The notes under the pieces: model-generated
What the model saw: only the letters and a program-made list of their open reading frames with translations
What the model was told of the DNA's origin: nothing
Database searches by the model: none
Made by a program: the position numbers and the translations under genes
In this document: positions 33,643 through 42,227 of the stretch, one piece after another
Layout of the letters: every line of letters starts with the position of its first letter
How positions within the stretch are numbered: the stretch's first letter is position 1
NCBI RefSeq assembly: GCF_002727125.1
Contig: NZ_NHOA01000149.1
Span: 20,713 to 84,712, forward strand
DNA: 64,000 nt
From: Halorubrum persicum
Lineage (GTDB): Archaea; Halobacteriota; Halobacteria; Halobacteriales; Haloferacaceae
Direction: 5' to 3'

Positions 33643-34904
33643 CGGTCCGTCGCCCCCGTTTCCCCGCTCCCGCTGCCATCGTCGCCGTCACCGTCGCTTC
33701 CGTCGGCCTCCGACGCTCCGTCGCCTTCGGCGTCCGCTCCCCCGCTCTCGCCGCCCGAGCGCGACCCGCCCCGCGTCGCCGCGCGCCCCTCGACCGAGGC
33801 GTCCAACTGCGGGCCGGAGGCCCCCTCGGCCCGCGCCGAGAGCGTCTGCTGCGGGAAGGGGATCACGATCCCCTCGTCCTCGAGCGTCGCCTTGATCGCG
33901 TTCATCGCGGCCGTCTGGGTGCGCCAGCGCTTGCGCATGCTCGGGTTGCGGATCCAGTAGCGGAGCCCGAGCACGACCGCCGAGTCGGCGAACCGCTTCG
34001 TCACGGCGTTCGGCTCGGGCATCTCGGCCACGCCCTCGACCCCGGTGACGGTCTCCTCGATCACCGCCGCCGCGCGCTCGATGTCGGTGTCGTAGTCGAC
34101 GCCGACCTCGACCTCGATCCGCAGGCGGTTCCGTCGCGACCGGTCGATTATCGAGCCCGACCGAACCGTGTCGTTCGGGAGCGTGACCACTTCGCCGTCG
34201 AACGACCGGAGGCGGGTGCTCATGATCGATATCTCCGTGACGGTCCCCTCGTGATCGCCGACTTCCACCCAGTCGCCGACCTCGAACGGCCGCGAGAACA
34301 TCAGCACGAAGCCGGCGAGGATGGCTCCGAGCGTCTGGCGGGCCGCCATCCCGACCACGATCCCGAGGAACCCGGCCCCGACGAGGAGGCCACCGACGTT
34401 GTCGGTGAACAGCCCCACCACGACCAGCAGCGCGAAGGTGTACACCGAGAGCTGCGTGAGCCGCCGGATCACCTCCTCTTGGTGGTCGGACAGCGCCGTA
34501 CTCTCGGCGGAGATCTCGCGGATGACGCCCCCGAGGAAGTCGGTGACCGCGTAGGCGCTCGCCAAGAGCACCACCGCGAGCACGACGTTCGACAGCTGGT
34601 CCGCGATCGCCGCCGATTCGTACGCGTTGAGGAGCGCGCCGCTCCGGTCCCACACCGCGAGCAGCGAGAGCGCCCCGACCGCGGTGGCCCCGGCGACCGC
34701 GACCGACAGCAGGAGCCGGCGCTTCGAGGAGAGCTCCCCGTTCCGCCGTTTCAGCCACCCGGTGAGCAGCCGGACGCCGACCACGGCGGCGACGATCAGC
34801 GCGGAGACCACGGCGCGTTGGACGTTCCCCGTCAGGACGCCGTAGAAGTCGCTGAGGGGGCCGGGAAGGGCGGTCGCGTTCTGCGCGAGGAGAGCGGCGA
34901 TCAC
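33639..34904 (-). CDS. MscS-type mechanosensitive channel, first copy
   Basis: A 421-residue MscS-family protein. Four or five transmembrane helices lie within residues 1-190. The pore helix and following beta domain include GAGFLGIVVGMAARQTLGAILAGF and MFSRPFEVGDWVEVGDHEGTV. A C-terminal Gly/Ser/Asp-rich acidic tail (about 355-421) is cytoplasmic. It releases solutes under hypo-osmotic stress. It overlaps the second mscS gene upstream and the methyltransferase downstream by 4 bases each. Confidence 0.9.
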   Translation of the reverse strand: MIAALLAQNATALPGPLSDFYGVLTGNVQRAVVSALIVAAVVGVRLLTGWLKRRNGELSSKRRLLLSVAVAGATAVGALSLLAVWDRSGALLNAYESAAIADQLSNVVLAVVLLASAYAVTDFLGGVIREISAESTALSDHQEEVIRRLTQLSVYTFALLVVVGLFTDNVGGLLVGAGFLGIVVGMAARQTLGAILAGFVLMFSRPFEVGDWVEVGDHEGTVTEISIMSTRLRSFDGEVVTLPNDTVRSGSIIDRSRRNRLRIEVEVGVDYDTDIERAAAVIEETVTGVEGVAEMPEPNAVTKRFADSAVVLGLRYWIRNPSMRKRWRTQTAAMNAIKATLEDEGIVIPFPQQTLSARAEGASGPQLDASVEGRAATRGGSRSGGESGGADAEGDGASEADGSDGDGDDGSGSGETGATDR

Positions 34905-36097
34905 GGCTCCCCTCCGTCTGCGACCGAGCTGCGATCAGCCGCCTCCCCGCCGCTCGCCGCCTCCCTGTCGCCCCCCAACTCCCCGTTGCCCGGTGACACC
35001 GCGGTACCCGGTCGGGTCGACAGTTCGCGCTGCGGGAAGGGGATCCGGATCGCCTCGCGCTCGAACGCCGCCTTGACGGCCTCGATCACGGCGTTTTGCG
35101 CGTTCCACTTGCGCTGGATCGTCGGCGGCTGGATCCAGTAGCGGAGCCGGAGCACGACCGCCGAGTCGGCGAACCCGCTCCGGATCACGTCCGGAGCGGG
35201 GGTGTCGTTCACCGCGTCGCACTCCTCCATGGCCTCGGTCGCGACGCGGGCGGCGGTCGCGACGTCGGCGTCGTAGTCGATCCCCACGTCGGTCGTCAGC
35301 CGGAGCGAGTCCGTTCGCGTGAAATTGACCACCTCGCTGCCGGTCACCTCGTCGTTGGGTATCAGGACGTGCTCCTCGTTGAAGGTCCGGATCTGGGTGT
35401 TGTAGAGGGTGACCTCGGTGACGATCCCCTCCCGGTCCGCGACGGCGATCCAGTCGCCGACCTCGAACGGGCGCGCGAACAGGATGACGAACCCCGAGAG
35501 CGCCCCGGAGAGCGTCTTCCGTGCGGCGAACCCGATGACCACGCCGAGCGCCCCCGCGCCGAGGAACAGGCTCTGGACGGGGATCCCCCACAGCGTGACG
35601 ACGAAGGCGATCGCGGGGACGAACAGGACCAGTTGGACGACGTGGTGGGCGATCTCCTGTTGGTGTTTCGAGACGACTTCGTGGGCGGTTCCGTACGCGA
35701 TCGCCCGCCTCGTCAGCAGCGTGGCGGTGTACGCGCCGGCGAAGACGATCACCGTCACCAACACGCGGATCAGGTCGGCGGGGCCGATGGCGATGAACTC
35801 GAAGGCGGCCTGGACCTCGGCGGTCAGCTCCCAGACCCCGATGAGGAAGCCGGTGAACGCGAACGTCGCGGCGGTGACGATAGCCCACTGGGCGGTCCGA
35901 ACCACGTCGCCGGTGACCCGCTCTTTCGCCCAGCGCCCGCCGACGACCAGCGCGGCGGAGAGGAGCAGCAGCGCAGCGATCGCGGCGATCGTCGCCACGT
36001 ACTGCTCGGTCGTACTCCGGAACCGCTGTTGGATCCGGAGCGCCCACCGCCAGTACCACGGGATCTGGACGGCGAGCGGCCCCATCGACCAGCTCAT
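34901..36097 (-). CDS. MscS-type mechanosensitive channel, second copy
   Basis: A 398-residue MscS-family channel with the same plan as its neighbour: transmembrane helices to about residue 200, LGAGALGVVIGFAARKTLSGALSGF and LFARPFEVGDWIAVADREGIV, then a beta and alpha/beta vestibule ending RIPFPQREL. The two share many motifs but differ in length and N-terminus, suggesting an old tandem duplication. The gene starts 4 bases after the ksgA stop, so it belongs to the ribosome-maturation operon. Confidence 0.9.
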   Translation of the reverse strand: MSWSMGPLAVQIPWYWRWALRIQQRFRSTTEQYVATIAAIAALLLLSAALVVGGRWAKERVTGDVVRTAQWAIVTAATFAFTGFLIGVWELTAEVQAAFEFIAIGPADLIRVLVTVIVFAGAYTATLLTRRAIAYGTAHEVVSKHQQEIAHHVVQLVLFVPAIAFVVTLWGIPVQSLFLGAGALGVVIGFAARKTLSGALSGFVILFARPFEVGDWIAVADREGIVTEVTLYNTQIRTFNEEHVLIPNDEVTGSEVVNFTRTDSLRLTTDVGIDYDADVATAARVATEAMEECDAVNDTPAPDVIRSGFADSAVVLRLRYWIQPPTIQRKWNAQNAVIEAVKAAFEREAIRIPFPQRELSTRPGTAVSPGNGELGGDREAASGGEAADRSSVADGGEP

Positions 36098-36101
36098 CGA
36101 C

Positions 36102-37010
36102 TCAGACCTCCGTCGGGGAGCCGTGATCGCGGGCCAACTCGGCCAGCGCCGCGAACGCCGACGGGTCGAGGTCGCCGGGCCGCTGTCGGAGCAGGTCCTC
36201 GTCCGCGGCGTCGACGACCGCCTCCGGATCGTCCAACCCGGAGATGTGGCCGGTGTTTCGGATCGCGTTTCGGACCGTCTTGCGCCGCTGCGTGAACAGC
36301 GCCTTCACGAACCGGAGGAAGAAGGCTTCGTCGCCCACCTCGTAGTCGGGGTCACGGGGCGTACACCGGACCACCGCGCTCTCGACGGCGGGCTGGGGGG
36401 CGAACGCCTCCTTCGGGACGCGCTCGACGATCTCGACGGCGGCGTAGTGTTGGGCGGACACCGAGAGCCGACCGTACTCGGCGTCGCCGGCCGACGCCAC
36501 CATTCGCTCGGCGAACTCGGCCTGGAACATCAACACGAGCGGCTTCCCCTCGGGGAGCAGCCGGAAGGCGATCTCCGAGGAGACGCCGTACGGGAGATTC
36601 GCGACGCAGGCGGTGAACGGCGGCAGATCCACGTCGAGCGCGTCGCCCTCGATCACGTCGAGGAGGCCGTCGTCGATCGCCGTCGCGAACTCCTCGCGGA
36701 GGAAGCCGGCGAAGACGCCGTCGCGTTCGATCACGGAGAGCCGGCGCTGGGCGTCGGTGTCGGCGGAACCGTCGTCGGCCGCCACCGCCAGCAGCCGGTC
36801 GGTGAGCGCTCCCGCGCCCCCACCGATCTCCAAGAGGTGGCTCGCGTCGACGTCGTCTGGGAGGTACGCGGGGATCCGATCGAGCACGCGGTCGTCGACG
36901 AGGAAGTGTTGGTCGCGGTCGGGGTTCGCGCGCTCCCCCGCCCGCCGGGCGAGCGCGTCGGGGTCGCGGTCCCCGTACGCCGCGCCAGCGCCCGTCGATG
37001 AGTCGGTCAT
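36102..37010 (-). CDS. ksgA: KsgA/Dim1 16S rRNA dimethyladenosine transferase
   Basis: A 302-residue rRNA methyltransferase that dimethylates two adjacent adenosines near the 3' end of 16S rRNA. Motifs: DQHFLVDDRVLDRI at the N-terminus, LEIGGGAGALTDRLL (SAM site), VIEGDALDVDLP, CVANLPYGVSSEIAF (catalytic NLPY) and the C-terminal FTQRRKTVRNAIRN. It follows the DUF655 gene and precedes two mscS genes and the glutamine methyltransferase on one transcript. Confidence 0.95.
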   Translation of the reverse strand: MTDSSTGAGAAYGDRDPDALARRAGERANPDRDQHFLVDDRVLDRIPAYLPDDVDASHLLEIGGGAGALTDRLLAVAADDGSADTDAQRRLSVIERDGVFAGFLREEFATAIDDGLLDVIEGDALDVDLPPFTACVANLPYGVSSEIAFRLLPEGKPLVLMFQAEFAERMVASAGDAEYGRLSVSAQHYAAVEIVERVPKEAFAPQPAVESAVVRCTPRDPDYEVGDEAFFLRFVKALFTQRRKTVRNAIRNTGHISGLDDPEAVVDAADEDLLRQRPGDLDPSAFAALAELARDHGSPTEV

Positions 37011-37095
37011 GGCCGCGTTACTCCGCCGTTCGGGGTAAAAGTCCCGTTTCGGGGCGTCCGAGGGGGCCCGCGCCCGACTCGTCCCCCGTCCCGCC

Positions 37096-37674
37096 TCACT
37101 CCTCGTAGCCGACGAACCGCCGGTATTTGAGGTCCTCCTCGCGGATCTCCTCGACGATCCGTTCGACGAGCACCTCCTTCGGGCGGTGGAGCCCGCCGAC
37201 GCGCTCCGAGACCTCCGCGAAGCTCTCGAAGGGGCCGCGCTTCCGCTCGTCGAGCACCTTGTTCCGGAGCTGCTTGCCGATCCCCGGCAGGAGGTTGAGC
37301 TGGTGGAGTCTCAGGGTGATCGGGCCGGCCTCGTTGTAGAAGTCGACGAACCGCTCCTCGTCGGCGTCGACGATGTCCTCGACCGCGTACTCAATCTCCG
37401 CCGCCGCGTTCCGGGTGAGGTCGTCGAACGACACCTCGCGGTACCGGCCCACCACGGCGCCGTCGAGCGCGATCCGGTCGCTCACGGAGACGTCCGTCGC
37501 CTCGTCGAGCGCGAGCTCGTACAGCCCGAACGTGTCCGTCCCGAGCCCGTACGCGACCGGCGACTTTCGGTACTGCGGGCGGTCGTCGTCCGGCCGCCCG
37601 TTGGGCATCACGTCCAACAGGACGACCGCGGGACCGTCGGCCGCGTCGGAGGCGTCGGAATCGGGATCGCTCAT
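37096..37674 (-). CDS. DUF655 RNA-associated protein
   Basis: A 192-residue archaeal DUF655 protein. The N-terminal half looks like an OB-type domain (VVLLDVMPNGRPDDDRPQYR, LGTDTFGLYEL, ISDRIALDG-like strand). The C-terminal half has the helix-hairpin-helix region LRLHQLNLLPGIGKQLRNKV and FESFAEVSERVGGLHRPKEVL. Such proteins occur next to ksgA in many archaea, consistent with a role in rRNA handling; the biochemical function is not established. It is the first gene of the operon visible here. Confidence 0.9.
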   Translation of the reverse strand: MSDPDSDASDAADGPAVVLLDVMPNGRPDDDRPQYRKSPVAYGLGTDTFGLYELALDEATDVSVSDRIALDGAVVGRYREVSFDDLTRNAAAEIEYAVEDIVDADEERFVDFYNEAGPITLRLHQLNLLPGIGKQLRNKVLDERKRGPFESFAEVSERVGGLHRPKEVLVERIVEEIREEDLKYRRFVGYEE

Positions 37675-37791
37675 ACTCGTTTTAGGAGTCCGCGCGGTGA
37701 AAAAACCGCTGCCGCGCGGGGCCGACAGCGATCGCGCTCGGAGCGACGGCGGATCGGTTCGCGACCGATGGCGCCCCGTCGTCCGCGAGCC

Positions 37792-37836
37792 GCGGCGTTC
37801 CCGGTCGCGGCGTTCCCGGTCGCGGCGTTCCCGGTC
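37792..37836. repeat. Three perfect 15-base tandem repeats
   Basis: GCGGCGTTCCCGGTC occurs three times without interruption. The array lies between the DUF655 start and the YqcI/YcgG start, upstream of the latter's likely promoter. In the YqcI/YcgG frame it would read Ala-Ala-Phe-Pro-Val repeats, but the leaderless-type start at 37885 leaves it untranslated. Confidence 0.85.
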
Positions 37837-37884
37837 GCCGGTGACCGCCGAAAGCCAAAAGCCGATCTACCCCCCACGATCGGT

Positions 37885-38754
37885 ATGAACGAGCCCGGTA
37901 CCGAGGGCGTGCTGTTAGACCAGGAGACGCTCCACGATCGGCTCGACGACGCACCCGGCTGGCTGCGGGACCACTACCGCACCTTCCGCGAGTCGATGCT
38001 CGGCGAGCGCGACGGCTCCCCGTTCCCCTGTTACTTCGGTATCGAGGTCGAGCGCGAGGGCGACCTGCTGTACGCCGCCTGCGAGTCGCCCACCGACCCC
38101 GCGGCCCTGCTCCGGCTGCGCGACGTGATCCTGGAGTACCTCGACACCTACGAGGATCACGCCGACCGCGCGCCGCTCGCGGTGTTCTTCAAACCGCCCG
38201 CCGGCGACCGCGGCGAGGCGCACTACCACGAGCGGCTCTGGCACGTCCTGGAGTTCCTCCACGTCCACGACCCGGAGCCGTGGCCGGACGAGATCCCGAC
38301 CGACCCCGACACCCCCCGGTGGGAGTTCTGCTTCGGCGGCGAGCCGTTGTTCCCGACCTCCCGCGCGCCGTTCTACGAGGAGCGCAAGAGCCGGTACTCG
38401 CCGATCGGCCTCGAGATCACCGTCCAGCCCCGCGCCGTCTTCGAGGGGATCACCGCCGACACCGAGGCGGGCGAGCGGGCCCGCGAGACCATCCGCGACC
38501 GCATGGGCGACTACGACGGGGTCTGCCCCCACGCCGACCTCGGCGACTGGGGCGTCGAGGGCGACCGCGAGTGGACCCAGTACCTGTTCCGCGAGGACGA
38601 CGACGCGAGCCCGGACGCCTGCCCCCTGCGTCCGACCCGCGACCACCCGAAGGCGCCGGAGGCGCTGCTGGAGCCGGGGGCGTGGCGCCGGCTCGCCGAC
38701 CCCTCCGCGCCCGGCGACGACGCGACCCTGACCACGGGGTTGGGCGATGACTGA
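37885..38754 (+). CDS. YqcI/YcgG-family protein
   Basis: A 289-residue soluble protein of the YqcI/YcgG family, uncharacterised. Typical segments are [90 protein letters not shown], and a cysteine and histidine pair near [10 protein letters not shown]. It overlaps the isochorismatase-like gene by 8 bases, so the two are coupled. The start is the ATG at 37885, with an A/C-rich weak promoter about 28 bases before. Confidence 0.88.
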   Translation: MNEPGTEGVLLDQETLHDRLDDAPGWLRDHYRTFRESMLGERDGSPFPCYFGIEVEREGDLLYAACESPTDPAALLRLRDVILEYLDTYEDHADRAPLAVFFKPPAGDRGEAHYHERLWHVLEFLHVHDPEPWPDEIPTDPDTPRWEFCFGGEPLFPTSRAPFYEERKSRYSPIGLEITVQPRAVFEGITADTEAGERARETIRDRMGDYDGVCPHADLGDWGVEGDREWTQYLFREDDDASPDACPLRPTRDHPKAPEALLEPGAWRRLADPSAPGDDATLTTGLGDD

Positions 38755-39337
38755 CTCGTCGGAGGCGGTGACGGGCTCCGACGCGGGTTCCGCGCTCCCC
38801 TCGGACGCCGTCCTCCTGCTGATCGACTTCCAGACCGGCTTCGACGAGCCGGGGTGGGGGGAGCGCAACAACCCCGACGCGGAGGCGGTCGCGGCCGCGC
38901 TGCTGGCGCGGTGGCGCGAGGCCGACCGCCCGGTCGCGCACGTGCGACACGCCTCGACCGAGCCCGGCTCCCCGCTGCGCCCGGACGCCCCCGGGTTCGC
39001 GTGGAAGCCCGAGACCGCGCCCGCCGAGGACGAGCCCGCGTTCGAGAAGTCGGTCAACGGCGCGCTCCTCGACTCCGGCCTCGACGAGTGGCTCAGCGAG
39101 CGGGGCCACGACACCCTCGTCGTCTGCGGGCTCACCACCGACCACTGCGTCTCGACGACGGCCCGGATGGCCGAGAACCGCGGCTACGGGGTGTTCGTCG
39201 TCGCCGACGGCACCGCGACCCACGCCAGGACGACCCACGACGGCGAGCGGATCGACCCGGAGACCTCTCACCGCGTCGCGCTCGCCCACCTCGACGGCGA
39301 GTTCGCGACCGTGGTCGAGAGCGGCGACATCGCGTGA
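38747..39337 (+). CDS. Isochorismatase-family cysteine hydrolase
   Basis: A 196-residue cysteine hydrolase. The catalytic triad is visible: D in [11 protein letters not shown] in [11 protein letters not shown] and C in [19 protein letters not shown] (the second cysteine is the nucleophile). Relatives hydrolyse nicotinamide, ureidoacrylate, isochorismate or N-carbamoyl compounds. [10 protein letters not shown] resembles the nicotinamidase-related group, but the substrate is open. It is coupled to the YqcI/YcgG gene by an 8-base overlap. Confidence 0.88.
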   Translation: MTDSSEAVTGSDAGSALPSDAVLLLIDFQTGFDEPGWGERNNPDAEAVAAALLARWREADRPVAHVRHASTEPGSPLRPDAPGFAWKPETAPAEDEPAFEKSVNGALLDSGLDEWLSERGHDTLVVCGLTTDHCVSTTARMAENRGYGVFVVADGTATHARTTHDGERIDPETSHRVALAHLDGEFATVVESGDIA

Positions 39338-39380
39338 ACCGGCCGGGGATCGCGTACGGTCTGACGGACCCGAAGCCGCC

Positions 39381-40841
39381 TCAGTCGCCGGCCGGCTCCG
39401 TGTTCCCGTCGTCGCTCGCGCGGTCGGCGGCGTTCCCGAACAGTCCCCGTCGGGTCGTGTACCGGAAGTACGCGCCGAGCCCGCAGAAGCCGACGACGTT
39501 CGAGACGGCGACCGCCCAGAAGACGGCCTCGACCCCCCATCCGAGTCCGGGCGCGACGGCGACGCCGAACGCGCCGAACGTCGCCGTCGCGGGCACCGAG
39601 CCCACCGCGATGGGGAACCGGACCCCCCAGTACTTGACCAGGTCCGCGACGAGGGAGGTGCGGGTGCGGGAGGCCCCGTTGAAGCCCGCCAACAGCGTGT
39701 ACGTCCCTCCGAGCGCCCAGTAGGAGGCCGCGAGAATCCGGAGGTACGACGCGGACAGCGACCGACCGGCCGCCGTGAGGTCGGGTGCCAGAAAGTCGGT
39801 GATCGCGCCGGCGAACAGGAACTGGACGGCGCCGAGCGCGAGGAACGCCGCGACGACCATCCCGGTCCCCACGACCGTCGTCCGCCGGGCGCGTTCGGGG
39901 GCGTCCGCGCCGAGGTTCTGGCCGATCATCGACTGGGCCGCCTGCTGCATCCCGAGCGCGGGAACGACGGCGAGCGTGGCGACGCGCGCGCCGACCGTGT
40001 ACGCCGCGACGCCGGCCGCGCCGCCGGCGACCGCGACCAGCCCCACGACGAGCACGCGCACCAGCTCGCTCGCCCCGCGCTGGCCGCCGAGCGGGAGCCC
40101 GACCCGGAGGATCTCCCGTGCGGTCGAGCGATCGGCGGCGACCGCCTCGCGAGTGAGCCGGAACGTGTCACGCCCGATCCCCGCCGCGTACGCGAGGACG
40201 TGCCCGAGCCCGACGACGGCGGAGATCGCGGTGGCGAGCGCCGCGCCCGCGACCCCGAGCGCCGGGACCGGCCCCGCGCCGAAGATGAGCACGGGTGCCG
40301 CGACGAGGTTGACGAGGACGCTGGCGACGCTCACGTGCAGGACGGCTCGCGTGTCGCCGTAGGCGGTGAAGCAGTTCTCCACCGTGTCACCGACCGCGCC
40401 GAGCGGGAGGACCGCGACGATGATCGCGAGGTACGTCGCCGTCGTGCCGGCCAGGACGGGGTCCGCGCCGAGGAGCCGCACCAGCTCTTCGGAGTACGCG
40501 ACGACTGGAACCGCGATCGCGCCCGTGACCGCGAGCGCGACGGCCGCGCCGGTGACCGCGACGCGGCGCGCCCCCGCTGCGTCCCCGTCGCCGGCGCGCT
40601 GCGCGACGAGGATCTGGGTCCCGAGGGCCGCGACGACCACCGCCGCGCCCAGAAGCGACTGGATGGGGAGGCTGAGCCCGACCGCGGCGACGGCGTCCTC
40701 GCTCACCCGACCGAGCCAGAACGTGTCGACGAGGGCGTTCGCGACGTACACGAGGTTCTGTGCGACGAGCGGGGCCGCGAGCAGCAGGAGGACCCTCCCT
40801 ACCGGCCCGCCGGTGATCGCCTCGCGGTCGACGTCGAACAT
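39381..40841 (-). CDS. MATE-family multidrug/toxin exporter
   Basis: A 486-residue MATE transporter with about 12 transmembrane helices. It opens MFDVDREAITGGPVGRVLLLLAAPLVAQNLVYVANALVDTF, trimmed to the family's GPI-like start and QN/D motif; LGRVSEDAVAAVGLSLPI and a later GASELVRVLVVG follow the pattern of the second bundle. It should expel cationic compounds with sodium or proton exchange. The start at 40841 is supported by an ATAATAAA element about 29 bases upstream. It is divergent from lipA. Confidence 0.88.
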   Translation of the reverse strand: MFDVDREAITGGPVGRVLLLLAAPLVAQNLVYVANALVDTFWLGRVSEDAVAAVGLSLPIQSLLGAAVVVAALGTQILVAQRAGDGDAAGARRVAVTGAAVALAVTGAIAVPVVAYSEELVRLLGADPVLAGTTATYLAIIVAVLPLGAVGDTVENCFTAYGDTRAVLHVSVASVLVNLVAAPVLIFGAGPVPALGVAGAALATAISAVVGLGHVLAYAAGIGRDTFRLTREAVAADRSTAREILRVGLPLGGQRGASELVRVLVVGLVAVAGGAAGVAAYTVGARVATLAVVPALGMQQAAQSMIGQNLGADAPERARRTTVVGTGMVVAAFLALGAVQFLFAGAITDFLAPDLTAAGRSLSASYLRILAASYWALGGTYTLLAGFNGASRTRTSLVADLVKYWGVRFPIAVGSVPATATFGAFGVAVAPGLGWGVEAVFWAVAVSNVVGFCGLGAYFRYTTRRGLFGNAADRASDDGNTEPAGD

Positions 40842-40865
40842 CGAATAGTTCCGAATCGGTTGGGG

Positions 40866-40873
40866 ATAATAAA
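40866..40873 (-). promoter_or_regulatory. TATA-like element for the MATE gene
   Basis: The minus strand reads TTTATTAT, centred about 29 bases before ATG 40841. On the opposite strand, GTTTTT at 40933-40938 lies 27 bases before lipA, so the 121-base spacer holds both promoters. Confidence 0.5.
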
Positions 40874-40962
40874 ACGCTACTGATGTTAGATAGCATACGT
40901 CTTCTCGCGCCGGCGGTCGGTCGGACCCGCACGTTTTTGCGCCCGGCCGCCGTGGTTCGGGT

Positions 40963-41943
40963 ATGCAACGCGGCCGTCGGAAGCCGGACTGGCTGAAGTC
41001 GCGTCCCCCGTCCGGCTCTCGGTTCACGGAGATCAAAGAGCGCCTCCGCGAGCGTGACCTCCACACCGTCTGCGAGGAGGCCAACTGTCCCAACATGGGC
41101 GAGTGTTGGTCCGGGGGCGCGAACGCGCCCCCGAACGGCGAGGCGGCGGACGCCGCCGAGGCCGGCCCCGGCACGGCGACGTTCATGCTCATGGGCGACC
41201 GCTGCTCGCGCGGGTGTAACTTCTGCGACGTGGAGACGGGAGGGATGGAGCCGCTCGACCCGGACGAGCCGGCGAACGTCGCGGACGCGGTCGACGAGAT
41301 CGGGCTCGACTACGTCGTGCTCACGTCGGTCGACAGAGACGACCTCGCGGACGGCGGCTCCGCGCACTTCGCCGAGACGATCCGCGAGATCAAACGACGC
41401 GACCCGGAGATTCTCGTCGAGACGCTGATCCCCGACTTCCAGGGCGACCCCGAGGCGATCGACCGGATCATCGACGCGGGGCCGGACGTGATCGCCCACA
41501 ACGTCGAGACGGTCGAGCGGCTCCAGTGGCCGGTCAGAGACCGACGGGCCGATTACGAGCAGTCGCTCGCGGTGCTCGATCGGGTCGACCGCCAGTCGGA
41601 CATCCACACCAAGACGAGCCTCATGCTGGGCGTCGGCGAGTACGACCACGAGGTGTACCGGACGCTGGGCGACCTCCGCGAAGTCGGCGTCGACGTGGTC
41701 ACCTTCGGCCAGTACCTCCAACCCTCGCGCTCGCACCTCGACGTGTTCGAGTACGTCCACCCCGACGTGTTCGAGACGTGGCGCGCGGTCGCCGAGGCGG
41801 AGTTCGACTTCCTCTACTGCGCCTCGGGACCGATGGTCCGCTCGTCGTACAAGGCCGGCGAGCTGTTCGTCGAGGCGCTGCTCCGGGAGGGACGCGCCCC
41901 GGAAGACGCCCGGCGACACGCGCGGGCCGCGGGCGGAGACTGA
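40963..41943 (+). CDS. lipA: Lipoyl synthase
   Basis: A 326-residue radical SAM enzyme inserting two sulfurs into octanoyl chains. The auxiliary cluster ligands C37, C42 and C48 lie in VCEEANCPNMGEC. The radical SAM cluster ligands C81, C85 and C88 are in DRCSRGCNFCDVE. A Gly/Ala/Glu-rich insertion separates the two sites, and the C-terminal GPMVRSSYKAGELF carries the conserved RSSY motif. The lipoate ligase-like gene at 12553 provides salvage or transfer. Confidence 0.95.
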   Translation: MQRGRRKPDWLKSRPPSGSRFTEIKERLRERDLHTVCEEANCPNMGECWSGGANAPPNGEAADAAEAGPGTATFMLMGDRCSRGCNFCDVETGGMEPLDPDEPANVADAVDEIGLDYVVLTSVDRDDLADGGSAHFAETIREIKRRDPEILVETLIPDFQGDPEAIDRIIDAGPDVIAHNVETVERLQWPVRDRRADYEQSLAVLDRVDRQSDIHTKTSLMLGVGEYDHEVYRTLGDLREVGVDVVTFGQYLQPSRSHLDVFEYVHPDVFETWRAVAEAEFDFLYCASGPMVRSSYKAGELFVEALLREGRAPEDARRHARAAGGD

Positions 41944-42227
41944 AGCCGCCGGAAGCGACCGGCACCCGCGGGAGCCGCGACCGAGGTGTCGTCTCGGGCT
42001 CTCGACGCGCTCTCGACGCTCCGTCTCCCCCGGAACGAGCGGCCGCTGTGTGAGTCGCCCCATCCCGACCCGGAGCCGACGCAACCACTCACGCTTTTGA
42101 AACGCTGCGCGGCGAAAAAACACCCGTCGACCCGGAACGTAATACACCTTATATGGATGTTATTGACACTACCTGTGCGGATGTTGACAGGGATATACTT
42201 ATGAAAGTGGGCTCTATATGAGTGGTT
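41944..42227. other. Intergenic region upstream of the binding-protein gene
   Basis: 284 bases with no convincing gene. The right half is AT-rich with several TATA-like stretches (near 42150, and GATATACT at 42192-42199, about 32 bases before ATG 42228). This is probably a strong promoter region for the binding protein. Confidence 0.55.
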
